DNA from: Chloroflexota bacterium | GTDB lineage: Bacteria; Chloroflexota; Ktedonobacteria; Ktedonobacterales; Ktedonobacteraceae | Assembly: GCA_005879655.1 (NCBI GenBank) | Contig: VBJK01000489.1 | Location: forward strand, 1 to 14,578 | DNA length: 14,578 bases | Direction of reading: 5' to 3' | In this document: positions 1-6,531 of the stretch, one piece after another | Position numbering within the stretch: the first letter of the stretch is position 1 | How the letters are laid out: each line of letters starts with the position of its first letter | Made by a program: the position numbers and the translations under genes | Notes under the pieces: model-generated | Told to the model about the DNA's origin: nothing | Databases searched by the model: none | Seen by the model: the letters and a program-made list of their open reading frames with translations, nothing else

Positions 1-1088
1 TGGTTCACCAGACGCCAGTATACCGCCGCCGCGCTGGCTCGCAGGGCTTTGTCCACACAATAGCGGAACCCCACGCGCTCCACAAACGAGAGGCCATCTG
101 GAAGCTCCAGGCGCACCTCGACGCGAGGAATACCTTCCTGTGCTGCCTGGTACGAGGAAGCTGCGCGACGCGTGGCATACTCGTAGACGTTGGCTCCATC
201 GGCCTTCACCCCACAGCGTGCCAGCAGACAGATCACCTGGCCCATAACCTGTTTGAGAGCCTCGACATGCTCTGGTAGGGTGCTCTGGGAATAGGCCGGT
301 GGCTCAAGCGTTGCCTCCTCCTCGCGCTTGCCCCAACGGTGCAGGATAGGCGCATGGCCGTCAGCCCCGAAGAGTCCGCCCAGGAACTCGCGCACCACTG
401 TGCGAGGGCAGTTTTCATCCAACACGAATGCCGGAAGCATAGGAACCTGCTGAATACGCCGCCCGGTGCGCACGCCTGCCAATGTAGTGATAGCGTCCGT
501 GAGCGGCTTCGGCAACACAATGGTCCACTTCCTCTCATCGTAGCGCGTTGCCGCAGGACGCGAGCCAGTAAGCAGCTCAATATCGTCGAGAACCGCCTCG
601 CGGTCCATAGTCTGCCCCACATGCATGCGGCCCTGTCCCAGGAGACTGATTGAGCCATCACTCAGCAGATGACCGAGCAGGCGTGCGAACGCTAGTGTGC
701 GCAGGCGTTCACGTGATGTATCCATAGTGAATGTCAGATTGCCTACGTGCAGCACGTAACCGACTTCATCGTCACTAGGCTCGTCTAACGGGACCTCTAG
801 ACCAACCACAACACGATCCTGGCCCAACACGAGCTGGTCAGCGCGTACCCAGCGACCGTCGGTGCAGAGGATCTCATGGTCAGGAGTGCAGACCAGCGTG
901 CGCCCATCTTGCAGAACGAGCGAGACACACTCGCGCTCGCCCTGAACCATCATTTCAGCCTGCGTCGCGCTGCTCAGCCTGCCCTCAACAGTAGGAGAGA
1001 GCAACACTCTTCCACCAGCACGTGGCATCTGCTCGATACGCTGCGCGGTGCCATTGGCAAGCAATACCGGTGTGCCCTCAGCAATACA
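1..1088 (-). mobile_element. Intein with LAGLIDADG homing endonuclease inside aconitase; C-terminal end not in window
   Basis: Residues 517-878 of the fused frame (at least 362 aa) form the intein. Block A is CIAEGTPVLLANG, with Cys1 at residue 517. Block B is TPDH (584-587) followed by EILCTDGRW. The first endonuclease motif, LLGHLLSDGS, spans 653-662 (acidic residue D660), and the second, FLGGLFGADG, spans 751-760 (D759). Between them lies a KWTIVLPKPL stretch suited to block D. VICLLARCGVKADG (about 802-815) resembles block H, and ERVGFRYCVDKALR (about 853-867) matches a conserved segment near the end of intein endonucleases. The C-terminal splicing blocks F and G are expected just outside the window. 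Both catalytic aspartates and the frame are intact, so the element looks active rather than decayed. The downstream +1 residue is predicted to be the cluster cysteine of CIGNSG. Confidence 0.93.
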
Positions 1089-2636
1089 GGTCGTACAGCC
1101 ATAACCCACGAGATGGAAGCGCAACGCCTCCAGGTAAGGCAACAGTTCGGCTTTTTCCAAGTAGTCGATCACCGCGCGTGAGCCAGGTGCAAGGCTCGTT
1201 TTTACGGTAGGACTTACTGAGAGGCCCCGCTCAACGGCTCGTTTGGCGACCAGTCCAGCGGCCACCATCACATCAGGATTGGAGGTATTGGTGCAACTGG
1301 TAATAGCTGCAATGGCTACCGAGCCATACTTCACATGCGCCTCTAGACCACCCATCTGGACCAGCACATCCCCCTTTGGTGCGGCAGCAGTAGCATTGCC
1401 ATTTTGTTCAGTAGCTCTGAAACGATCAGCATAAGCGGCACGGAAGGCTTTGCCGAGGTTTTGCATGGTGACGCGATCCTGGGGACGGCGTGGACCAGCA
1501 AGGCTTGGCTCAATCGTGTTGAGGTCTAGTTCTAGTAGATCGTCGAATTGTGGTTCTGGCGTATCATCTGTACGGAATAAGCCCTGTGCCTTCGTGTAAC
1601 GCTCAACCAGCGTAACAAGTTGTGGATCACGTCCGGTATCCCGCAAGTAGCGTAACGTTTCCGCATCAACTGGGAATAATGTAGCCGTCGCGCCAAACTC
1701 CGGTGACATATTCGCAATGGTCGCACGATCCGCCAGGCCCAAACGGCTCAGGCCAGGCCCAGTAAATTCCACGAACTTGCCAACCACACCGCGTTTACGC
1801 AAGATCTGCGTCACAGTCAACACCAGATCGGTTGCCGTAGCACCTTCGGGCAAAGCCCCCGTGAGCCGCACACCAATCACTTCGGGCGTGAGCAAATACA
1901 GTGGTTGGCCCAACAAGACCGCCTCTGCCTCGATACCACCAACGCCCCAGCCGAGTACGCCAAGACCATTGATCATCGTCGTATGCGAGTCGGTACCAAC
2001 CAGACTATCAGGGAAGGCAATCGCTACGCCATCTCTTTCCTTGGTCATCACCACGGACGCCAGATATTCCAGATTGACCTGGTGCACGATACCAGTGCCG
2101 GGGGGCACTACACGGAAATTGCTGAACGCCTGTTGTGCCCAGCGCAGCAGTGCGTAACGCTCGCTATTGCGCTCATACTCGCGATCTACGTTGCGTGCAA
2201 AGGCTAATGTAGAGCCGAAGCTATCAACCTGTACTGAATGGTCAATCACCAGATCGGCGGGCACGAGCGGATTAATCTTTTTAGGATCACCATTCATGCG
2301 CGCAACGGCGGAACGCATCGCCGCTAAATCAGCGACGGCAGGCACACCTGTGAAATCCTGAAGCAGGACACGTCCCGGCATATAAGGATATTCCGCCTCG
2401 CTACTACTCGACTTGCCAGGCGTCCAATTTGCCAGCGAGAGAACGTCATCGGCATTGACCAGTTCATCATCGAGGTGACGTAACAAGTTCTCCAGCACAA
2501 TCTTCACCGTAAACGGTAAGCGGTCGAGTCCCTGCACGCCATGTTGTGTCAAGGCGTCTAGTCGATAGTAATAAATGTTTTCCTGCACGCCTTCCATGCG
2601 TGCACGAGCACCAAATGCATCTTTGTATGCTGTCAT
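1..2636 (-). CDS. acnA: Aconitate hydratase (AcnA type), interrupted by an intein; 3' end beyond the window
   Basis: Aconitase isomerises citrate to isocitrate through cis-aconitate in the cytoplasmic TCA cycle, using a [4Fe-4S] cluster. The frame is open from the ATG at 2636 to the edge (878 whole codons, no stop). Residues 1-516 are typical AcnA: QDFTGVPA (about 93-100), GTDSHTT (about 214-220), the GWGVGGIEAEA stretch, ITSCTN with the first cluster cysteine (C448), and YGCTTC (512-517) with the other two ligands. After T516 the aconitase sequence stops: instead of the expected IGNSGPL, residue 517 onward reads as an intein. The rest of the aconitase, including its swivel domain, must lie left of position 1. 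A Shine-Dalgarno AAAGGA ends 7 nt before the ATG, so the start is well supported. Family and interruption are clear from the sequence; a functional spliced product is inference. Confidence 0.93.
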   Translation of the reverse strand, partial: MTAYKDAFGARARMEGVQENIYYYRLDALTQHGVQGLDRLPFTVKIVLENLLRHLDDELVNADDVLSLANWTPGKSSSSEAEYPYMPGRVLLQDFTGVPAVADLAAMRSAVARMNGDPKKINPLVPADLVIDHSVQVDSFGSTLAFARNVDREYERNSERYALLRWAQQAFSNFRVVPPGTGIVHQVNLEYLASVVMTKERDGVAIAFPDSLVGTDSHTTMINGLGVLGWGVGGIEAEAVLLGQPLYLLTPEVIGVRLTGALPEGATATDLVLTVTQILRKRGVVGKFVEFTGPGLSRLGLADRATIANMSPEFGATATLFPVDAETLRYLRDTGRDPQLVTLVERYTKAQGLFRTDDTPEPQFDDLLELDLNTIEPSLAGPRRPQDRVTMQNLGKAFRAAYADRFRATEQNGNATAAAPKGDVLVQMGGLEAHVKYGSVAIAAITSCTNTSNPDVMVAAGLVAKRAVERGLSVSPTVKTSLAPGSRAVIDYLEKAELLPYLEALRFHLVGYGCTTCIAEGTPVLLANGTAQRIEQMPRAGGRVLLSPTVEGRLSSATQAEMMVQGERECVSLVLQDGRTLVCTPDHEILCTDGRWVRADQLVLGQDRVVVGLEVPLDEPSDDEVGYVLHVGNLTFTMDTSRERLRTLAFARLLGHLLSDGSISLLGQGRMHVGQTMDREAVLDDIELLTGSRPAATRYDERKWTIVLPKPLTDAITTLAGVRTGRRIQQVPMLPAFVLDENCPRTVVREFLGGLFGADGHAPILHRWGKREEEATLEPPAYSQSTLPEHVEALKQVMGQVICLLARCGVKADGANVYEYATRRAASSYQAAQEGIPRVEVRLELPDGLSFVERVGFRYCVDKALRASAAAVYWRLVN

Positions 2637-2643
2637 ATACAAG

Positions 2644-2705
2644 TCCTTTAATGGATGTGTTTTTTTGTAGGGGATGTGCAATAAAACCTGTTTAATTATA
2701 TAACA
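2644..2705 (-). promoter_or_regulatory. Likely acnA promoter -10 region and Shine-Dalgarno
   Basis: On the minus strand, TGTTATATAAT (2705-2695) offers a TATAAT -10 and a TG-type extension. It is followed by a leader of about 50 nt ending in AAAGGA (2649-2644), 7 nt before the acnA ATG. No convincing -35 stands at normal spacing. The same 11-mer precedes the YggT-family gene at 9310-9320. Confidence 0.4.
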
Positions 2706-2857
2706 AAAAGACCTATTGTATGCCAGAGTATTGGTAGGCTTGGGGTTTGCCTCAGCTGCATGCTGGAGAATATAGAACTCCAATAATTCCTATAGCCCTT
2801 CTTTGCTTCATGCTAATTGAAGGTACGTGAAGACCTCCCTTGATACCTCCCCCTACG

Positions 2858-4189
2858 ATGGCAATGAGAATAAAATTGCATTTAATAAAAAAAACAAGAA
2901 ATATTATTATTTTTATATTTTTGCTCCTTATGCCACTATACAAGGCTGGCAATTGCACCAAGCATCCTGAGCATGACGGAATCCACATTAGAAAACAACA
3001 GCGAGCATTAGCTATGAAGAATACACTTATAAATCTAGCGCACTCCCGCGCATTCCTGTTTGACCATGTACGCCGTATACTGGCAGAAGCGCGCAGCCTG
3101 CTGGAGACCACTGACGAACTCATCGCTCTCTTACACGATAGCAGCCTGAAAGAGAACGATGTATATATGCAGGTACAGCACGTTTTCACCATCACCAATA
3201 AAATCATCTCTGAGCGTAAGCCACAAGTACAAAAATACTTTGATCAAATGAACACGCTTCTTGAACAATATCCAGAAATCAATGTGCAAAGTGGTGAAGA
3301 TCTCAGCAGTGATATTACTCTTATGCGCGATGCATGGGAAAAAGCCCTCTTGAATTGGCCAGATACTATTCCAGAGAAGCCACTTAACAAACCCGAATTG
3401 CTCTTCCTGTTGAACGAAGTAGAAGAGTCTCTCTATACACTTAGTGTCAAAGCTCAGACCCTGACATTTCCTGATCTTGTTAATCAGAGACTACTGGATA
3501 TGCGTACAGGGGAAAAACTAGACTTCTACCTCGAATTTACAGATGAGGTGTATAAACCTGAGTTTCTCCCAATAGCATGGCAATACCTACGCGAACATTC
3601 CCATCGCATCAATGGCTTCATGACGGAGAATGGCATCATCTATCGGGCCTCACCATTCATGCCACACTGGTTGAGCTTGGTTCTCATTAATGCTGTTGTC
3701 GCGCTAGGCTTTGTGCTGATATGGCTTACCAGCATTCTTTTCCCATTTGTTTTCTCACCATCATTGCACGTACCCATTGATCTGTTTCGTGGATACATAG
3801 CCGTCATGGCTGGTGGATTGGTCCACACATTTGTCGGTGTATGGAAACAATATCGAGCCGACCCCGATCATGCCGCCAGTATGCTTGGCAATTTGCTCTT
3901 ATGGATACATGTCAAACAAGTCAGCATTCTCTCTGGCATTCTGACCCTCTGGACAGGATTTATCATTCTGGTGGTTATCAGCCAAATACAAATTACAGAA
4001 GTCGCCTTTTTAGCGGGCTATAGCATTGATAGCTTCATTGATGTCTTCCTTGTACGTTTCACAGATATCGCGTCACAAAAAGTCGCTAAGTGGGGTTCTC
4101 AAAACTTGCCCAAATCAACGAGGCAGCGCGTCGCAGACGTGGTTGCACAGTCAAAGTCTGGTTCTCTGCCGTCAGGGACAATATCGTGA
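2858..4189 (+). CDS. Membrane protein of unknown function with coiled N-terminal region
   Basis: I do not recognise the family. From the ATG at 2858 the protein has 443 aa. A short hydrophobic stretch (about residues 16-28, IIIFIFLLLMPLY) could be a signal anchor. A long, charged, leucine-rich helical region of about 220 residues follows. Four hydrophobic segments come at about 271-297, 312-329, 355-378 and 381-403, then a basic, hydrophilic tail. The most C-terminal segment, FLAGYSIDSFIDVFLVRF, resembles a re-entrant or amphipathic closing helix. The start is uncertain: no Shine-Dalgarno precedes 2858 or an upstream TTG at 2840, and an ATG at 3014 would drop the N-terminal hydrophobic stretch, which lies in very A/T-rich DNA. 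The gene runs the same way as the methylase 133 bp downstream. Coding status is strong because the frame is long and hydrophobicity is organised; function is unknown. Confidence 0.72.
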   Translation: MAMRIKLHLIKKTRNIIIFIFLLLMPLYKAGNCTKHPEHDGIHIRKQQRALAMKNTLINLAHSRAFLFDHVRRILAEARSLLETTDELIALLHDSSLKENDVYMQVQHVFTITNKIISERKPQVQKYFDQMNTLLEQYPEINVQSGEDLSSDITLMRDAWEKALLNWPDTIPEKPLNKPELLFLLNEVEESLYTLSVKAQTLTFPDLVNQRLLDMRTGEKLDFYLEFTDEVYKPEFLPIAWQYLREHSHRINGFMTENGIIYRASPFMPHWLSLVLINAVVALGFVLIWLTSILFPFVFSPSLHVPIDLFRGYIAVMAGGLVHTFVGVWKQYRADPDHAASMLGNLLLWIHVKQVSILSGILTLWTGFIILVVISQIQITEVAFLAGYSIDSFIDVFLVRFTDIASQKVAKWGSQNLPKSTRQRVADVVAQSKSGSLPSGTIS

Positions 4190-4311
4190 GCGGTACATAG
4201 CTCACTTGGTCTTGACTCAGAGCAGCAGAAGATGCACAATAAGCACAAGAGCAATAGATAATCAAGCAAAATAGAGACCATAAGCTCACACAACAAGATA
4301 TCAGTATAGGC

Positions 4312-4325
4312 GAGGATATGGATTG
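4312..4325 (+). promoter_or_regulatory. Ribosome binding site deciding a TTG start, with overlapping ATG-GAT-TGA
   Basis: GAGG at 4312-4315 stands 7 nt before the TTG at 4323, the right spacing for initiation there. An ATG at 4318 is only 2 nt from the GAGG and opens a two-codon frame (ATG GAT TGA) overlapping the TTG out of frame. The methylase has no other start codon before its conserved N-terminus. Confidence 0.55.
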
Positions 4326-5168
4326 AAAATAGCTACACCACCTATTAAATGTCAAGGCATAAAAACAAAGATTGTACCATTTATCAAAGAGTGTATCCCA
4401 ACTTCCATGAACGGTACCTGGATCGAACCATTTTGCGGCTCTGGCGTCGTGGCATTGAATGTCCGTCCTCAGAAGGCACTACTTGCCGATACAAATTCCC
4501 ATATTATCTCTTTCTATCGTCAGATCCAGCAGCAGATTATTACTCCATCTATAGTAAGAAGTTTTCTCGAAGAGGAGGGCAGGAATTTACTCAAAAGAGG
4601 AGATGAGTATTATTATGAGGTCCGTGCCAGATTCAATGAACATCACCATCCTCTTGACTTCTTATTCCTCAATAGAGCTTGTTTCAATGGCGTAATGCGC
4701 TTCAATCAAAAAGGCAGTTTTAACGTCCCCTTCTGCCATAAACCAAACAGGTTTAGCCCAGGTTACGTTACTAAGATCGTAAACCAAGTAAAGAACCTTG
4801 CTGAAGTGATGCAGAACCGGCAGTGGCAATTTGAAGTCCTGGATTTTCGTCAAACTTTCTCACAGGCTACTGAGCACGACTTTGTCTATGCTGATCCTCC
4901 CTACGCTGGCAGACACGTCGATTACTTTAATGCATGGTCTGAAGAAGATGAAAATACATTTGCGCAATCACTTAAAAATTTGCCTTGTAAGTTTCTGCTC
5001 TCTACCTGGCATAGCAATACATATAGGGAGAATAAGCACTTCCAAAGGCATTGGCTGAAAAATGACTTCTTTGTGAGGACCTGTGAACATTTCTATCATG
5101 TTGGCTCTACCGAAGATTTACGTAATGCAATGACAGAAGCATTGGTTGCTAATTATAATATTTATTAA
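4323..5168 (+). CDS. D12-class DNA adenine N6-methyltransferase (Dam-like), no adjacent cognate REase recognised
   Basis: The 281-aa product would transfer a methyl group from SAM to adenine N6 in a short DNA site. Visible motifs are the PPIKCQGIKTKIVPFI start that replaces the usual PFLKWAGGK opening, the SAM-binding FCGSG (37-41), the family-typical NRACFNGVMRFNQKGSFNVP (117-136) and the catalytic DPPY (191-194). Motif order and length match Dam/D12 enzymes; the target site cannot be read from sequence. The N-terminal loop has CQG where most relatives have AGG, which is unusual but lies outside the catalytic motif. It sits in the A/T-rich stretch with no recognisable type II restriction enzyme next to it; the nearest nuclease-like gene is the convergent Uma2 gene about 60 bp away. 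Its role could be restriction protection, phage-derived modification or epigenetic marking. Confidence 0.9.
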   Translation: MKIATPPIKCQGIKTKIVPFIKECIPTSMNGTWIEPFCGSGVVALNVRPQKALLADTNSHIISFYRQIQQQIITPSIVRSFLEEEGRNLLKRGDEYYYEVRARFNEHHHPLDFLFLNRACFNGVMRFNQKGSFNVPFCHKPNRFSPGYVTKIVNQVKNLAEVMQNRQWQFEVLDFRQTFSQATEHDFVYADPPYAGRHVDYFNAWSEEDENTFAQSLKNLPCKFLLSTWHSNTYRENKHFQRHWLKNDFFVRTCEHFYHVGSTEDLRNAMTEALVANYNIY

Positions 5169-5196
5169 AAACATGATGCTATTCTTATTTTTCAAT

Positions 5197-5220
5197 AAGT
5201 ATACCTTCAGTATACTTTTC
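5197..5220 (+). terminator. Probable intrinsic terminator between convergent methylase and Uma2 genes
   Basis: AAGTATAC (5197-5204) and GTATACTT (5210-5217) form a perfect 8-bp stem with a 5-nt loop CTTCA, running into a short T-tract. The stem is A/T-rich, so termination strength is uncertain. It sits 29 nt past the methylase stop and 12 bp from the end of the opposing gene. Confidence 0.5.
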
Positions 5221-5231
5221 CTAAGTTTGTC

Positions 5232-5810
5232 TTAACTGTTACTGCCTGGAAAGATTACCTTCTCATAAGCATCAGAAACGAGAAAACGAATACCCAGGCT
5301 TGTAAGCTCAACAGTGGCACCAAACGTAAGCGTCTGGAAGCTCCAAAAATTGTTTTTTTCGCGTCTGCACAGCTCTATCGCCTGACGAGATGTATTGATC
5401 ATCACATACTCTTGTACAGAGGGACACTCTCGATATTTTTCAAACTTTTCTCCTCGGTCAAGCGCTTCCGTACTTGGTGAGAGAACCTCAACAATCACAC
5501 CTGGATGATAAATAAACTCAGGGTCTGCAAAATCTCTCTGATCGCAACTCACTGAGACATCGGCATATACATAATCCTTGGTGGGAAGGCGGATTTTCAC
5601 ATCTGAGTTGAAGACACAACAAGAACGTTCTCTGAGAAGCTGACGTAGGATGCCTGTCACGTTAGCCGCAATAAGAGAATGTTGTGGAGTTCCTCCCACC
5701 ATCATAATAATTCGGCCATTAATGTACTCGTAGCGCACATCAGGACTATTGCGGTCAAGTTCTAAGTACTCTTCTACCGTCATATGTAAATATCGTGGGT
5801 TTGTGGCCAT
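5232..5810 (-). CDS. Uma2-family (DUF820) PD-(D/E)XK endonuclease-like protein
   Basis: The 192-aa protein matches the Uma2 family, a PD-(D/E)XK nuclease fold common in cyanobacteria and Chloroflexota whose biological role is mostly unknown. Visible features are MTVEEYLELDRN near the start, YEYINGRIIMM, ADVSVSCD (carrying the metal-binding Asp) and GVIVEVLSPST followed by GEKFEKYRECPSVQEYVMI, the family hallmark with Glu and Lys in place. The start is fixed by GGAGGT (5823-5818) 7 nt before the ATG at 5810; the frame extends 13 codons further upstream but without a ribosome site. The first 56 bp overlap the end of the upstream same-strand gene, suggesting translational coupling. It converges on the methylase gene. 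Confidence 0.88.
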   Translation of the reverse strand: MATNPRYLHMTVEEYLELDRNSPDVRYEYINGRIIMMVGGTPQHSLIAANVTGILRQLLRERSCCVFNSDVKIRLPTKDYVYADVSVSCDQRDFADPEFIYHPGVIVEVLSPSTEALDRGEKFEKYRECPSVQEYVMINTSRQAIELCRREKNNFWSFQTLTFGATVELTSLGIRFLVSDAYEKVIFPGSNS

Positions 5811-6261
5811 GGTTGTTACCTCCTCCGTTATACCACATTGACACGTCATAAATGCGCGTCACATTCATTATACGGAAAAGCAAGGCAACATACAAGGCAA
5901 ACGATTCCCACCAATTTTCAGGCCACAGCTTTGGAAAACGGTCATTCTGTATCATGGTCGAGCCTATAAAATCTAGACAATACTCTGCCATAGCTCTGAC
6001 TTTCTCATAATTTTTATCATACTTATAAAGTTCTTTGCCTGAGTAGAAGTAGGGACGTAGTTCATAATGACTAATAAATAATTGGTCCATAGCAAGCATC
6101 TGGTCTCTGCTAGCTTCATAGGCACTGCTTTGCAATGATTGGTTACTACTTTGCAATGATTGGTTTAAAAAATGTATTGATATAACTACGGTGATAAATC
6201 CTGCTATTGATATTAAAAGAGAGATAAATTCATACACGGTCATTGGCTGTAAAACTATCAT
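5755..6261 (-). CDS. Small membrane-anchored protein of unknown function, overlaps the Uma2 gene
   Basis: The 168-aa protein has one N-terminal membrane segment (about residues 8-32, EFISLLISIAGFITVVISI). A doubled heptad NQSLQSS follows, encoded by a short tandem duplication, then a soluble domain with HYELRPYFYSGKELY and a WPENWWESFALYVALLFR stretch. I recall similar small proteins with an E/LRPYF segment in multicellular bacteria, but their function is not known to me. The start is strong: GGAGG stands a few bases before the ATG at 6261, in a leader (ACGGAGGAGG then C or T, then AAC) nearly identical to that of the Uma2 gene. The last 18 or so codons overlap Uma2 in another frame; whether this tail is native or the result of an old frameshift cannot be decided here. 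A good promoter lies upstream at 6344-6372. Confidence 0.7.
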   Translation of the reverse strand: MIVLQPMTVYEFISLLISIAGFITVVISIHFLNQSLQSSNQSLQSSAYEASRDQMLAMDQLFISHYELRPYFYSGKELYKYDKNYEKVRAMAEYCLDFIGSTMIQNDRFPKLWPENWWESFALYVALLFRIMNVTRIYDVSMWYNGGGNNHGHKPTIFTYDGRRVLRT

Positions 6262-6343
6262 GTTGCCTCCTCCGTTTTGACTCCTATACGAGGATCAGTA
6301 GGTTATACGCCGAACTGCTATAGCTAGCTTGCTCGATCGTCTC

Positions 6344-6372
6344 ACTATAAAATGACGTATTTACAATGTAAA
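6344..6372 (-). promoter_or_regulatory. Sigma-70-type promoter for the 6261-5232 gene pair
   Basis: On the minus strand, TTTACA (6372-6367), a 17-nt spacer and TATAGT (6349-6344) give close matches to both -35 and -10 at ideal spacing. Transcription would start near 6337, leaving a leader of about 75 nt before the ATG at 6261. Confidence 0.6.
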
Positions 6373-6386
6373 ACTAAAATGGCTCT

Positions 6387-6430
6387 CCCGCCCCTTTGCA
6401 AAAAGCCATGGCATACCCCTTGCAAGCGGG
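6387..6430. other. Interrupted inverted repeat between divergent promoters, candidate operator
   Basis: CCCGC (6387-6391) pairs with GCGGG (6426-6430), and the self-complementary TTGCAA occurs at 6396-6401 and 6420-6425; the palindrome GCCATGGC lies in the loop. The structure sits between the two divergent promoters. A regulator binding there could act on both genes; this is inference from position and symmetry only. Confidence 0.3.
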
Positions 6431-6446
6431 TGCGGGTGCGGCACAG

Positions 6447-6475
6447 TTGACGTTTCCTTGCTCCTCTGCTAAAAT
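6447..6475 (+). promoter_or_regulatory. Sigma-70-type promoter for the HTH-GAF-methyltransferase gene
   Basis: TTGACG (6447-6452), a 17-nt spacer and TAAAAT (6470-6475) are near-consensus at ideal spacing. The predicted start near 6482 gives a leader of about 50 nt to the ATG at 6532. Confidence 0.68.
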
Positions 6476-6531
6476 AAAATAGTTTTCCGTTATATGTTGT
6501 TAATGCTATTGAAACTTTCGACTTTAGAAAT

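Noticed and set aside
1..1088. Left-hand sequence as the normal C-terminal aconitase half or as frameshifted sequence
   Set aside because: It stays in frame with the N-terminal half but matches intein splicing and LAGLIDADG blocks, not the aconitase swivel domain.
339..2361. Many short open frames on both strands across the aconitase-intein region
   Set aside because: They overlap a continuous 878-codon minus-strand frame with clear aconitase and intein motifs, have no ribosome sites, and show arginine- and proline-rich composition typical of shadow frames.
2752..3207. 151-aa minus-strand frame opposite the membrane protein gene
   Set aside because: The plus-strand frame is much longer and has organised membrane segments; the minus frame has an odd serine- and cysteine-rich composition and overlaps low-complexity A/T-rich DNA.
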